A stretch of 64,000 nt of DNA, from NCBI RefSeq assembly GCF_014204935.1, contig NZ_JACHMJ010000001.1:1612001-1676000 (forward strand), in the 5' to 3' direction. The notes under the pieces are model-generated. The model saw nothing but the letters and a program-made list of their open reading frames with translations, made no database searches and was not told the DNA's origin. Positions within the stretch are counted from its first letter, which is position 1. Each line of letters begins with the position of its first letter. This DNA is from Conyzicola lurida. Lineage in GTDB: Bacteria; Actinomycetota; Actinomycetes; Actinomycetales; Microbacteriaceae. The translations under genes and the position numbers were made by a program. Positions 28,100 to 37,733 of the stretch are shown piece after piece.

Positions 28100-30237
28100 T
28101 GGCCTACGAATTCAACGCCGCCGACTTCGCGGAACTCGCCTCTTTCTCGGGAGACGAGGTCGTCACGCACTCGTTCGTGCGCGACATCCCGATCTCCGAC
28201 GGCAAGACGCTCGCCCTCATCACCCTCGACAACGGCCGCGACCACACGCGCCCGAACACGCTCGGGCCGGTCACCATGCTCGAACTGGCCGGGGTGCTCG
28301 ACCACCAGAAAGCGCGCGCCGCCCGCGGCGAGATCGCCGGCGTCGCCATCACCGGCAAGCCGTTCATCCTCGCGGCCGGCGCCGACCTGTCGAAGGTCAG
28401 CGACATCCCGAGCCGCGCCGCCGCCAAGCAGATGGCGCAGCTCGGGCACTGGACGCTCGGCAAGCTGAGCGAGCTCGGCGTGCCGTCCTTCTGCTTCATC
28501 AACGGGCTCGCCCTCGGTGGCGGCGTGGAGATCCCCCTCAACGCCGACTACCGCACGATCGACCGCTCGATCCCCGCGCTCGCGCTGCCCGAGGTATTCC
28601 TCGGCATCATCCCTGGCTGGGGCGGCGCGTGGCTGCTGCCCAACCTCATCGGCATCGAGAACGCCCTCAAGGTGGTCGTCGAGAACCCGCTCAAGAACAA
28701 CCGCACGCTCAAGGGCCAGGAAGCGTTCGACCTCGGCATCGCGGACGCGATCTTCAACCCGGCCTCGTTCCTGGAAGACTCCATCACGTGGGCCGACGGA
28801 GTCATCGCCGGCACCATCAAGGTCAAGCGTCCCAACGAGCCGGGCAAGATCGAACGCGCGGTCAAGTGGGACGTGGCGATCGGCATCGCCGAGAAGATGC
28901 TCAAGAGCCGCATCGGCGAGGTGGCGAAGTCGCCGTACCGGGCGCTCGAACTGCTCAAGGCCGCGAAGAACACGGACAAGCACACCGGATTCCGCGCGGA
29001 GGACGAGGCTCTCGCCGACCTCATCAGCGGCGACCAGTTCCGGGCGAGCATCTACGCCTTCAACCTCGTGCAGAAGCGGGCCAAGCGTCCCGCCGGAGCG
29101 CCGGACAAGGCGATCGCTCGCAAGGTCACCAAGGTCGGCATCGTGGGCGCGGGCCTGATGGCCAGCCAGTTCGCCCTGCTGTTCGTGCGCCGCCTGCAGG
29201 TGCCGGTGGTCATCACCGACCTCGACCAGGGACGCGTGGACAAGGGCGTCGCCGGCATCCGCTCGGAAATCGACGCGCTGCTCGGCAAGGGCCGCATCTC
29301 GCCCGACGAGTCGAACCGGCTCAAGGCGCTCGTCACGGGCACCACCGACAAGGCGGACTTCGCCGACTGTGACTGGGTCATCGAGGCGATCTTCGAAGAG
29401 CTCGCGGCCAAGCAGGACGTCTTCGCGGAGATCGAGCAGTACGTCTCCCCCGAGGCCGTGCTCGCCACCAACACGTCGTCGCTCTCGGTCGAGCAGATCG
29501 GCTCGAAGCTGGCTCACCCCGAGCGACTGGTCGGCTTCCACTTCTTCAACCCGGTGGCCGTGATGCCGCTGATCGAGGTAGTGAACACGCCCAGCACCGA
29601 CGAGGCGACGCTGTCGACGGCGATGGTCACCGCGGCCAAGCTGCGCAAGAACGCGGTCATCACGCGCGACACCCCCGGGTTCGTCGTCAACCGCATTCTG
29701 GCGAAGGTGCTCGGCGAGGCGATGCACGCCGTCGATACCGGAACTCCCTTCGAGGTCGTCGAACAGTCGACGAAGCCGTTCGGGCTGCCGATGACGCCGT
29801 TCGAACTGCTCGAGCTCGTCGGCCTCAAGGTGGGGGCGCACGTGCTCGACACCCACCACTCGGCGTTCCCCGAGCGGTTCTTCGACAGCCAGAACCTGCA
29901 CAAGCTGGCCGACCTCGGCCACATCTTCGAGCGCGACTCCAAGGGCAAGATCAAGGGCGTCGACAAGAAGGCGCTCGCGATCGTCAAGGGCGGCACGACT
30001 CCGATGACGGCCGAGCAGCTGCAGACCCGTATCGAAGACGGCCTCGCCGACGAGATCCACCGGATGCTCGAGGACAAGGTGGTCGCGGCCGCCGAAGACA
30101 TCGACCTCTGCCTCATCCTGGGCGCGGGCTACCCGTTCCAGATGGGCGGAGCGACGCCGTACCTCGACCGCGTCGGAGCCTCCCAGCGGGTGTTCGGCGG
30201 CACCTTCCACACACCGCCGATCCGCGGGGTCGAGTAG
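28099..30237 (+). CDS. fadB: Fatty-acid oxidation complex alpha subunit (enoyl-CoA hydratase / 3-hydroxyacyl-CoA dehydrogenase)
   Basis: Bifunctional enzyme of 712 residues carrying out hydration and NAD-dependent oxidation in beta-oxidation. The N-terminal crotonase domain has FILAAGADLSKVS (oxyanion hole) and GLALGGGVEIPLNADYR. The dehydrogenase part starts with VGIVGAGLMASQFALLF (about 350) and holds TNTSSLSVEQI and ERLVGFHFFNPVAVMPLIEVV with the catalytic His. The C-terminal 3HCDH domains follow. It is translationally coupled to fadA; together they form the trifunctional complex. Confidence 0.95.
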   Translation: MAYEFNAADFAELASFSGDEVVTHSFVRDIPISDGKTLALITLDNGRDHTRPNTLGPVTMLELAGVLDHQKARAARGEIAGVAITGKPFILAAGADLSKVSDIPSRAAAKQMAQLGHWTLGKLSELGVPSFCFINGLALGGGVEIPLNADYRTIDRSIPALALPEVFLGIIPGWGGAWLLPNLIGIENALKVVVENPLKNNRTLKGQEAFDLGIADAIFNPASFLEDSITWADGVIAGTIKVKRPNEPGKIERAVKWDVAIGIAEKMLKSRIGEVAKSPYRALELLKAAKNTDKHTGFRAEDEALADLISGDQFRASIYAFNLVQKRAKRPAGAPDKAIARKVTKVGIVGAGLMASQFALLFVRRLQVPVVITDLDQGRVDKGVAGIRSEIDALLGKGRISPDESNRLKALVTGTTDKADFADCDWVIEAIFEELAAKQDVFAEIEQYVSPEAVLATNTSSLSVEQIGSKLAHPERLVGFHFFNPVAVMPLIEVVNTPSTDEATLSTAMVTAAKLRKNAVITRDTPGFVVNRILAKVLGEAMHAVDTGTPFEVVEQSTKPFGLPMTPFELLELVGLKVGAHVLDTHHSAFPERFFDSQNLHKLADLGHIFERDSKGKIKGVDKKALAIVKGGTTPMTAEQLQTRIEDGLADEIHRMLEDKVVAAAEDIDLCLILGAGYPFQMGGATPYLDRVGASQRVFGGTFHTPPIRGVE

Positions 30238-30254
30238 CGCCAGCCGTGGGTTGA

Positions 30255-30308
30255 CGAGCCTGTCGGGATGTCCTCCGCGTTATGCGGGGTGGTGTCTCGA
30301 CAGGCTCG
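30255..30308. repeat. Intergenic palindrome, copy 1 of the GAGCCTGTCG family
   Basis: CGAGCCTGTCG (30255-30265) and its exact complement (30298-30308) form an 11-base stem with a 32-base loop. It lies between the convergent fadB and lipoprotein genes, so it may serve as a two-way terminator. Related copies occur at 40259-40316 and 48858-48887. Confidence 0.7.
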
Positions 30309-30377
30309 ACCGGCTTAAGCGGCTTCGGGTTCGGGTTCCGATTCGGGCGCGGGCGGCCGACTCAACCAGCGGCAGCG

Positions 30378-30959
30378 TCAGGGGGCGCGGACCGCAGCCA
30401 GCGAGTACTCGACGGTGATCGTCGAGGGGTCGCGCGTGCACCCCTTGGAGACGGCGTCCGGGGTGACGGTGTCCGTGTAGACGAGCTCGCCGGTGAGCGT
30501 CGTGGCCGTGCCGCCGTCGGGCGCGACCGCGGTGAACGTCGTGGTCTGCTCGTACTCGAAGCCGTCGACGACGAGCACTCCCCCTGTGGCGGTGTTCATG
30601 CAGTCGAGGGTTCCGACGAATTCGTAGCCGAAGCCGCCGTCGGTCTGGATCAGGTCGGTCTGCTCGCGGGCCTCCATGGCGGCGCCGCTCGATACCGTTC
30701 CGGGACAGAGGGCGGTCTCGCAGTCGTCGCGGACGACGGAGACGTACCGCACCGACGTTGCGCCGACCGCGTGCAGCGGGTCGGTGACGTCGGTGCTCGA
30801 CACGACCGTGCGGGTCACGACCCATTCGCCGCTGATGTCGGCCTGCGGGGTCGTCACGACCGGTGTGGAGTCCGTGTCGGGTGCTCCCGTCGTGCAGCCA
30901 GCGATGGCCAGGAGGGCTGTCGAAGCGAGCAGGAGGGCGACGACGGGGCGGGAGAGCAT
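30378..30959 (-). CDS. Putative lipoprotein, unknown function
   Basis: A 193-residue exported protein. The lipobox is LAIAGCTT (Cys about 22) after a hydrophobic signal segment. The mature part is strand-rich with Cys pairs (DDCETALCPG, GTLDCMN, KGCTRDPST) that could form disulfides. I do not recognise the family. An in-frame TTG at 30962 lies directly before the chosen ATG. Likely expressed with or near the next lipoprotein gene, though 60 bases separate them. Confidence 0.7.
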   Translation of the reverse strand: MLSRPVVALLLASTALLAIAGCTTGAPDTDSTPVVTTPQADISGEWVVTRTVVSSTDVTDPLHAVGATSVRYVSVVRDDCETALCPGTVSSGAAMEAREQTDLIQTDGGFGYEFVGTLDCMNTATGGVLVVDGFEYEQTTTFTAVAPDGGTATTLTGELVYTDTVTPDAVSKGCTRDPSTITVEYSLAAVRAP

Positions 30960-31019
30960 CAAAGAATCATCTCAGCAGAGTGCGGTGCCCACCAACTCGC
31001 CGCCCGACCGACTCGCCGC

Positions 31020-31436
31020 TCAGCCGAGCGGCTGCAGGTCGACGACCGTCGCGCTCCACGGGCAGTAGGTGTCGGAGGTGAGCGTGCCGTCCTCGACGTA
31101 CGACGGCAGACCGTCGCACACCTCGGTCGTCATGTCGGCGAACTCGAGCGTCTCGGGGTCGATGTGCCAGCTCCACGGCGCGTTGACCCCGCCGTCGCCG
31201 TCGCGCACGATCGTGCCCACCGGGATGCGCCCCTCCTCACCGCCGTTCTGCAGCTCGACCACGTGCGCGACGAGTTCGTCGGTCCGCAGTTCGACGGAGA
31301 ACTCCCCCTGGTCGGCGACCTCGAAGGTGACCACCGCGGGTGCGGCGGGCACGTCGTCGGCGGGCGGCTCGTCGGCCGCGCAGCCGGTGAGGGCGAGCAG
31401 CCCCGCGGCGAGAACGACGAGCGCCCGGGCACGCAT
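31020..31436 (-). CDS. Putative small lipoprotein, unknown function
   Basis: A 138-residue exported protein with a signal segment (LVVLAAGLLALTGCAAD, lipobox Cys about 18). The mature part contains NAPWSWHIDPETLEFADMTTEVCDG and a second Cys in DTYCPWSATVV, a pattern seen in small actinobacterial secreted proteins that lie next to metabolic genes. Its ATG directly follows the dxs stop codon (TAGATG), so it is co-transcribed with dxs. Function unknown. Confidence 0.75.
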   Translation of the reverse strand: MRARALVVLAAGLLALTGCAADEPPADDVPAAPAVVTFEVADQGEFSVELRTDELVAHVVELQNGGEEGRIPVGTIVRDGDGGVNAPWSWHIDPETLEFADMTTEVCDGLPSYVEDGTLTSDTYCPWSATVVDLQPLG

Positions 31437-33380
31437 CTAGCTCGGGTCCTGGCTGACCGACTCGACTCCCGCTTCGTCGGGGAGCGGACGGGCGACGGGG
31501 ATCTTGCTGCCGAGCACCTGCGACACCAGGTCGCGGGCGATGTGCTGCGGCGTGAGGCCGACGCGCTCGAGGATCTGCTCGCGGGTACCGTGGTCGAGGA
31601 ACTCGTCGGGCAGGCCGAGCTCGGTGACCGCGGTGTCGACACCGGCGGCGCGCAGGTCCTGACGGATGCGCGTGCCGATGCCGGCCACCCGCACGCCGTC
31701 CTCGATCGAGACGACGATGCGGTGCTCGGCCGAGAACGCGATGATGCTCTCGGGGACGGGGACGACCCAGCGCGGGTCGACCACGGTGGCGCCGATGCCC
31801 TGCGCGGCGAGGCGTTCTGCGACCTGGAGGCCGAGTTTCGCCATGGGCCCGACCGTGACGATCAGGACGTCTTTGTGCGGAGCCTCGCGCAGCACGTCGA
31901 CGCCGTCGTCGGTGCGTCGCACGGCTTCGAACTCGTTGCCGACCGAACCCTTGGAGAAGCGCACGACCGTGGGACCGTCTTCGACCACGACGGCCTCGCC
32001 GAGTTCCTCGCGCAGACGCGTGGCGTCGCGGGGCGCGGCGATGCGGATATTGGGGACCACCTGGAGGATCGCCAGATCCCACATGCCGTGGTGGCTGGGA
32101 CCGTCGGGCCCGGTGACACCCGCGCGGTCGAGCACGAAGGTCACGCCGGCCTTGTGCAGAGCGACATCCATCAGGACCTGGTCGAATGCCCGGTTGACGA
32201 AGGTGGCGTACATGGCGACCACGGGGTGTAGCCCACCGAAGGCGAGGCCGGCGGCCGAGGTCACGGCGTGCTGCTCGGCGATCCCCACGTCGAGCACACG
32301 CCCCGGGAACCTCTCGGCGAAGCGGTGCAGACCGGTGGGGCGCAGCATCGCGGCGGTGATGCCGACGATGCGCGGGTTGGCCGTGGCGAGGTCGAGGATC
32401 TCGTCGGCGAAGACCGAGGTCCACGAGGGCTTGCTCGCGACCTCGATGGGTTCGCCCGTCTCGGGGTCGATCTGGCCGACGGCGTGGAACTGGTCGGCGG
32501 TGTCGGCGAGGGCGGGCTCGTAGCCGCGGCCCTTCTCCGTGATCGCGTGGACGATCACCGGGGCGCCGTAGTTCTTGGCCTGCTGCAGTGCCGCCTGCAT
32601 GGCGACGAGGTCGTGGCCGTGGACCGGGCCGATGTACTTGATGTCGAGGTTGGAGTAGAGCGCCTCGTTGTTGGTGAACCGGCTGAGGAACCCGTGGGTG
32701 CCTCCGCGGATGCCGCGATAGAAGGCCCGGCCGGGTGTGCCGAACCGCGCGAACAGCTTCTCGCTCGACCGGTGCAGGTGGCGGTACGAACTGCGGGTGC
32801 GCACGTCGTTGAGGAAGTTGGCCATACCCCCGATGGTCGGAGCGTAGGAGCGGCCGTTGTCGTTGACGACGATCACGAGGTTGCGCGAGTTGTCGTCGCT
32901 GATGTTGTTCAGCGCCTCCCACGTCATGCCGCCGGTGAGCGAGCCGTCGCCGACCACGGCCACGACGTGCCGGTCGCCCTGCCCCGTCATGGTGAAGGCG
33001 CGGGAGATGCCGTCCGCCCAGGACAGCGAGCTCGAGGCGTGCGAGCTCTCGACGATGTCGTGCACCGACTCCGAACGCTGCGGGTAGCCGGCGAGCCCGT
33101 CTTCGAGGCGAAGCTTGCTGAAGTCCTGGCGGCCCGTGAGCAGCTTGTGCACGTAGGTCTGGTGCCCCGTGTCGAAGACGACCGCGTCACGGGGCGAGTC
33201 GAACACCCGGTGGATCGCGAGCGTCAGCTCGACGACACCGAGGTTCGGACCGAGGTGCCCGCCGGTCTTCGAAACCTCGGTGACGAGGAACTGGCGGATC
33301 TCCGCGGCAAGCTCGACGAGTTCGCTCGGTGACAGGCCGTCGAGGTCGCGCGGCCCTGTGATGTTCTCGAGCAAGCTCAT
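31437..33380 (-). CDS. dxs: 1-deoxy-D-xylulose-5-phosphate synthase
   Basis: First enzyme of the MEP pathway for isoprenoid precursors: joins pyruvate and glyceraldehyde 3-phosphate using thiamine diphosphate. The 647-residue protein has HLGPNLGVVELTLAIHRVF, DTGHQTYVHKLLTGR, the ThDP motif GDGSLTGGMTWEALNN, the transketolase-like pyrimidine-binding domain with DVGIAEQHAVTSAAGLA (catalytic Glu) and DRAGVTGPDGPSHHGMWD, and a C-terminal domain with VVDPRWVVPVPESI. It lies 9 bases from the acn stop, also minus strand. Confidence 0.96.
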   Translation of the reverse strand: MSLLENITGPRDLDGLSPSELVELAAEIRQFLVTEVSKTGGHLGPNLGVVELTLAIHRVFDSPRDAVVFDTGHQTYVHKLLTGRQDFSKLRLEDGLAGYPQRSESVHDIVESSHASSSLSWADGISRAFTMTGQGDRHVVAVVGDGSLTGGMTWEALNNISDDNSRNLVIVVNDNGRSYAPTIGGMANFLNDVRTRSSYRHLHRSSEKLFARFGTPGRAFYRGIRGGTHGFLSRFTNNEALYSNLDIKYIGPVHGHDLVAMQAALQQAKNYGAPVIVHAITEKGRGYEPALADTADQFHAVGQIDPETGEPIEVASKPSWTSVFADEILDLATANPRIVGITAAMLRPTGLHRFAERFPGRVLDVGIAEQHAVTSAAGLAFGGLHPVVAMYATFVNRAFDQVLMDVALHKAGVTFVLDRAGVTGPDGPSHHGMWDLAILQVVPNIRIAAPRDATRLREELGEAVVVEDGPTVVRFSKGSVGNEFEAVRRTDDGVDVLREAPHKDVLIVTVGPMAKLGLQVAERLAAQGIGATVVDPRWVVPVPESIIAFSAEHRIVVSIEDGVRVAGIGTRIRQDLRAAGVDTAVTELGLPDEFLDHGTREQILERVGLTPQHIARDLVSQVLGSKIPVARPLPDEAGVESVSQDPS

Positions 33381-33389
33381 TCTGCGAGC

Positions 33390-36200
33390 CTAGACCAGCG
33401 ACCTCAGAACGTACTGCAGGATTCCGCCGTTGCGGTAGTAGTCCGCCTCGCCGGGGGTGTCGATGCGCAGCACGGCGTCGAACTCGATCGTCTGCTTACC
33501 GGCTGCCGAGTTCGCGGTGGGCTCGGCGACGACGTGCAGTGTCTTCGGCGTGCGGCCCTCGTTGAGTTCTTCGACACCCGAGATCGAGATCGACTCGGTG
33601 CCGTCGAGGCCCAGCGACTCCCACGTCTCGCCGGCCGGGAACTGCAGCGGGAGGACGCCCATTCCGATCAGGTTGGAGCGGTGGATGCGTTCGAAGCTCT
33701 CGGTGATGACGGCCTTCACGCCGAGCAGCGAGGTTCCCTTCGCGGCCCAGTCGCGGCTCGAGCCGGAGCCGTACTCCTTGCCGCCGAGGATCACGAGCGG
33801 GGTGCCCTGCGCCTGGTAGTTCTGGCTGGCGTCGTAGATGAACGACTGGGGTGCGCCATCCTGCGTGAAGTCACGGGTGTAGCCGCCCTCGACGCCGTCG
33901 AGCAGCTGGTTCTTGAGACGGATGTTCGCGAACGTTCCACGGATCATGATCTCGTGGTTGCCGCGACGCGAGCCGTAGGAGTTGTAGTCCTTGCGCGCGA
34001 CACCGTGCTCGTCGAGGTACTTGCCGGCGGGGCTGTCGGCCTTGATGTTTCCGGCCGGGCTGATGTGGTCGGTGGTGACCGAGTCGCCGAGCTTCGCGAG
34101 CACGCGGGCCCCGACGATGGAAGTCACGGGGGTGAGCTCCATGGTCATGCCGTCGAAGTACGGGGGCTTACGCACGTAGGTGGACTCGGCGTCCCACTCG
34201 AAGGTGGCGCCGACCGGGGTGGGGAGGTTCTGCCAGCGCTCGTCGCCGTCGAAGACGCCGGAGTACTCGTGGTTGAACATCTCGGTGTCGATCGAGGAGT
34301 CGATGGTCGACTGCACCTCGGAGGCGTCGGGCCAGATGTCCTTGAGGTAGACGTCTTCGCCGTCGAGGCCGGTGCCGAGGGCGTCCTTATCGAAGTCGAA
34401 GTTCATCGACCCGGCGAGGGCGTAGGCGATGACCAGCGGCGGGCTCGCCAGGTAGTTCATCTTCACGTCGGGGTTGATGCGTCCCTCGAAGTTGCGGTTA
34501 CCGGAGAGCACGGCGGTGACGGCGAGGTCGTTGTCGTTGACCGCGGCCGAGATCTCGTCGAGCAGCGGGCCCGAGTTGCCGATGCAGGTGGTGCAGCCGT
34601 AACCGACCGTGTAGAAACCGAGGTCCTCGAGGTACTCGGTGAGTCCGGCCTTCGCGTAGTAGTCGGTGACGACCTTCGACCCGGGGGCGAGCGTGGTCTT
34701 GACCCACGGCTTCGACTTGAGGCCCTTCTTGCTGGCGTTGCGAGCGAGGAGACCGGCGGCGAGCATCACCGAGGGGTTCGACGTGTTGGTGCAGGAGGTG
34801 ATCGCCGCGATGGCGACGGCACCGTGGTCGAGCGTGAAGCCGGTTCCGTCGTCGAGCGAGACGCGGGCCGGGTTGGTCACGGTCGAGGGGGCGTGGCTCG
34901 TGTGCACGTGGGCGTGGGCGGTCTCCTCGTCCTGCGGGGTGAGGCCGATCGGGTCGGACGCGGGGAACGTGCCCTCGAGCGCCTCGTCGACGAGCGAGTG
35001 GTCGGCCGACGCGTAGGCGTCGAGGTCGAGGATGAACTGGTCCTTGGCGCGGCTGAGTTCGACGCGGTCCTGGGGACGCTTCGGGCCGGCGATGGAGGGG
35101 ACGACGGTGGCGAGGTCGAGTTCGATGTACTCGCTGAAGACGGGCTCGACGCTCGCGTCGTGCCAGAGCTTCTGCAGCTTGGAGTACTGCTCGACGAGGG
35201 CGACCTGCTCTTCGCTGCGGCCGGTGAGGCGCAGGTACTCGAGCGTGACGTCATCGATGGGGAACATGGCGGCGGTGGAGCCGAACTCGGGGCTCATGTT
35301 GCCGATGGTGGCGCGGTTCGCGAGCGGCACCTGGGCGACGCCCTCGCCGTAGAACTCGACGAACTTACCGACGACGCCGTGCTTGCGCAGCATCTGGGTG
35401 ATCGTCAGCACGACGTCGGTCGCGGTGACGCCGGTGGGGATGGCGCCGGAGAGCTTGAAGCCGACGACCTTGGGGATGAGCATGGAGACGGGCTGGCCGA
35501 GCATGGCCGCCTCGGCCTCGATTCCGCCGACGCCCCAGCCGAGCACGCCGAGGCCGTTGACCATCGTGGTGTGCGAGTCGGTGCCGACGCAGGTGTCGGG
35601 GTAGGCGCGCAGCGCACCGCCGATCGTGCGGGTGAAGGTGACCTGCGCCAGGTACTCGATGTTGACCTGGTGCACGATGCCGGTTCCGGGCGGCACGACC
35701 TTGAAGTCGTCGAATGCCGTCTGGCCCCAGCGGAGGAACTGGTACCGCTCGCCGTTGCGCTCGTACTCGAGCTCGACGTTACGTTCGAGGGCGTTCTCGC
35801 TGCCGAAGAGGTCGGCGATGACCGAGTGGTCGATGACCATCTCGGCGGGCGACAGCGGGTTGATCTTCTTCGGGTCGCCGCCGAGGTCGACGACCGCCTC
35901 GCGCATGGTGGCGAGGTCGACGATGCAGGGGACGCCGGTGAAGTCCTGCATGACCACGCGGGCCGGGCTGAACTGGATCTCGGTGTCGGGCTCGGACTCG
36001 GGGACCCACGAGCCGAGGGCCTCGATCTGGCTCTTCGTGACGTTGGCACCGTCTTCGGTGCGCAGCAGGTTCTCGAGCAAGACCTTGAGGCTGAATGGAA
36101 GCTTTTCGTGACCGGCGACGCTGTCGATCCTGAAGACCTCGTAGTCGGTCGAACCGACCGTGAGGGTGTCCTTGGAATTAAAGCTGTTTACTGCGGACAT
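33390..36200 (-). CDS. acnA: Aconitate hydratase (AcnA/IRP1 type)
   Basis: TCA-cycle enzyme converting citrate to isocitrate with a [4Fe-4S] cluster. The 936-residue length and order of domains fit the AcnA/IRP1 class. Cluster ligands are the Cys of [13 protein letters not shown] and the two in [34 protein letters not shown] and the swivel-domain motif [17 protein letters not shown] are conserved. The 163-base upstream region holds an 18-base palindrome and a DtxR-like site, suggesting control by regulators of metabolism and iron. Confidence 0.97.
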   Translation of the reverse strand: MSAVNSFNSKDTLTVGSTDYEVFRIDSVAGHEKLPFSLKVLLENLLRTEDGANVTKSQIEALGSWVPESEPDTEIQFSPARVVMQDFTGVPCIVDLATMREAVVDLGGDPKKINPLSPAEMVIDHSVIADLFGSENALERNVELEYERNGERYQFLRWGQTAFDDFKVVPPGTGIVHQVNIEYLAQVTFTRTIGGALRAYPDTCVGTDSHTTMVNGLGVLGWGVGGIEAEAAMLGQPVSMLIPKVVGFKLSGAIPTGVTATDVVLTITQMLRKHGVVGKFVEFYGEGVAQVPLANRATIGNMSPEFGSTAAMFPIDDVTLEYLRLTGRSEEQVALVEQYSKLQKLWHDASVEPVFSEYIELDLATVVPSIAGPKRPQDRVELSRAKDQFILDLDAYASADHSLVDEALEGTFPASDPIGLTPQDEETAHAHVHTSHAPSTVTNPARVSLDDGTGFTLDHGAVAIAAITSCTNTSNPSVMLAAGLLARNASKKGLKSKPWVKTTLAPGSKVVTDYYAKAGLTEYLEDLGFYTVGYGCTTCIGNSGPLLDEISAAVNDNDLAVTAVLSGNRNFEGRINPDVKMNYLASPPLVIAYALAGSMNFDFDKDALGTGLDGEDVYLKDIWPDASEVQSTIDSSIDTEMFNHEYSGVFDGDERWQNLPTPVGATFEWDAESTYVRKPPYFDGMTMELTPVTSIVGARVLAKLGDSVTTDHISPAGNIKADSPAGKYLDEHGVARKDYNSYGSRRGNHEIMIRGTFANIRLKNQLLDGVEGGYTRDFTQDGAPQSFIYDASQNYQAQGTPLVILGGKEYGSGSSRDWAAKGTSLLGVKAVITESFERIHRSNLIGMGVLPLQFPAGETWESLGLDGTESISISGVEELNEGRTPKTLHVVAEPTANSAAGKQTIEFDAVLRIDTPGEADYYRNGGILQYVLRSLV

Positions 36201-36257
36201 AGTGCCGTCTCCCTTGCTGACCTGACTCCATCATCGCGGTCAGCCTGACCGTGTGCT

Positions 36258-36276
36258 AGCAAGGCAAGCCTAAGCC
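36258..36276. promoter_or_regulatory. DtxR/IdeR-like site upstream of acnA (weak match)
   Basis: AAGGCAAGCCTAAGCC matches the core AGCCTAA and the AGG arm of the iron-regulator consensus TTAGGTTAGCCTAACCTAA at about 11 of 19 positions. It sits 58 bases before the acnA start. Aconitase is an iron enzyme and is iron-regulated in other actinobacteria, so the site is plausible; the match is partial. Confidence 0.35.
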
Positions 36277-36326
36277 TCGCGGGCACCGTCGGACGGGTCT
36301 TCACCGTGTGGAATACAGCCAGTATA

Positions 36327-36344
36327 TATCTTGACGTCAAGATA
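36327..36344. promoter_or_regulatory. 18-base perfect palindrome in the acnA promoter
   Basis: TATCTTGACGTCAAGATA is its own complement over 18 bases. On the minus strand its TTGACG could be a -35 element with TGTATT 17 bases later as -10, so a bound protein would block RNA polymerase. The shape is that of a dimeric repressor site, e.g. of MarR-family regulators, some of which control aconitase genes in Streptomyces. Confidence 0.6.
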
Positions 36345-36363
36345 CTTTGACCGCTGCGGCGAG

Positions 36364-37098
36364 CTAGACGGCGGGCTTTCGGGGGGCGGATGACGCGGCA
36401 TCCGTCTTCGCATAGACCGCACGCACCAGCAGCCAGGTGACCCACAGCGTCGCGGCGTAGAGCGGAAGGCCCATGATCAGCTTCGTGGCACCGAGCCACT
36501 GGGTCTGGTCGGCGAGGTAGAGGGGCACCTGCACGACGAGGCGCGCCGCGAACATGCCGGTCCAGAGCACGGTCGCCACCGTGGCGACGCGGAACTTGGC
36601 CTTGTCGGTGCGCCACTCGGCCCCCTCGCTGCGCAGCAGGCCGACGATGATGCCGATGACCGGCCAGCGCACGGCGAGGCTGATCAGCAGGGCGATGACG
36701 TAGCCGCCGTTGAGGAAGAAGCCGAGGATGAAGTTCTCTTTGGCGTCGCCGGTGAAGATCGCCAGGGCGGCGGAGACGGCGATACCGAGCAGGCCGACCA
36801 GCGCCGGCACGACGGGCGTGCGGGTGATCAGTCGGACGATCACGAACAGCACGGCGATTCCCGCGGGAACCAGCACGGCCGGCAGGGTCTCCTCGGTGAT
36901 CGCGTAGACCACGACGAAGAGGAAGCCGGGCAGCAGCGATTCGACGATGCCGCGCACTCCCCCGATGGCGCCGAGGAGGGCGCCCGCAGTGGGGGTCTCG
37001 CCCGGCGTCACCTGGCCGAAGCCGGACTTCTGCGCGGCGGCGGAGAGCGACTCGGAGAAGGTCGGAGGGGTCGGCTGGTCGCCGCGGTCGTCCGTCAC
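36364..37098 (-). CDS. DUF3159 family membrane protein
   Basis: A 244-residue integral membrane protein of the actinobacterial DUF3159 family. After a polar N-terminus (DDRGDQPTPPTFSESLSAAA) it has five or six helices, such as SLLPGFLFVVVYAITEETLP and LPAVLVPAGIAVLFVIVRLI; the cytoplasmic loop EWRTDKAKFRVATVATVLW is typical. Function unknown. GTG 37098 begins two bases after the stop of the upstream DUF3710 gene (TGACCGTG), so the genes form an operon with dut. Confidence 0.85.
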   Translation of the reverse strand: MTDDRGDQPTPPTFSESLSAAAQKSGFGQVTPGETPTAGALLGAIGGVRGIVESLLPGFLFVVVYAITEETLPAVLVPAGIAVLFVIVRLITRTPVVPALVGLLGIAVSAALAIFTGDAKENFILGFFLNGGYVIALLISLAVRWPVIGIIVGLLRSEGAEWRTDKAKFRVATVATVLWTGMFAARLVVQVPLYLADQTQWLGATKLIMGLPLYAATLWVTWLLVRAVYAKTDAASSAPRKPAV

Positions 37099-37100
37099 GG

Positions 37101-37733
37101 TCAGACCGTCTGGATGGGTGCCGCCGGGGCGTCGCCGGTGGGAGCGGCGGCGGGCATGTTGAGCGGGATGAGGTCGCGCGGGGGCATCGGGGTGTTGCCA
37201 CGCACGACGACGATGCTGCGGAAGAGGTCTTCGACCTGGGCGGCGGCCGCGGGGTCGACTGCTCCCTCGCCGGCGATGACGCCGCGCAGGAACCAGCGCG
37301 GACCGTCGACGCCGACGAAGCGCGCGAGTCGCGTACCGGCCTGGCCGCCGTTGTTCACGGGGATCTCGGCGAGGACCTCGGGACCGAACGGCCCGCCGGA
37401 GATCGTGGTGGTGCCACCCTGCTTGTGGATCTGGTCGACGATCTGCGCGCGGATCTCGTTCCAGAGGCCGCTCGAGCGCGGGGCCGCGAACGGCTGCACC
37501 TGCAGCGACGATCCGGCATAGTCGAGGCCGACGGCGACGACGCGCTTGCTTCCCTCTTCTACTTCGAGGCGCAGCTGCAGATCGGCGCGGGGCACGATCT
37601 TGACGCCGCCGAGGTCGACGTAGGGGCGGACCGCGTTGGCTTCGCTCTCGTCGAGCGGGCCGTTGGTCTCCCGGTCGGCCGGGGCCGACTTGGCGTCGTC
37701 GTCGGCGATCGGGCCGATTTCGTTGTCGCTCAC
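37101..37733 (-). CDS. DUF3710 domain-containing protein
   Basis: A 210-residue soluble protein of the DUF3710 family, found only in actinobacteria, where it normally lies between dut and DUF3159. Conserved pieces are GPLDESEANAVRPYVDLGGVK, VQPFAAPRSSGLWNEIRAQI, and RFVGVDGPRWFLRGVIAGEG. The N-terminal 25 residues are acidic and probably disordered. Function unknown. The GTG start overlaps the dut stop by 4 bases. Confidence 0.9.
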   Translation of the reverse strand: MSDNEIGPIADDDAKSAPADRETNGPLDESEANAVRPYVDLGGVKIVPRADLQLRLEVEEGSKRVVAVGLDYAGSSLQVQPFAAPRSSGLWNEIRAQIVDQIHKQGGTTTISGGPFGPEVLAEIPVNNGGQAGTRLARFVGVDGPRWFLRGVIAGEGAVDPAAAAQVEDLFRSIVVVRGNTPMPPRDLIPLNMPAAAPTGDAPAAPIQTV

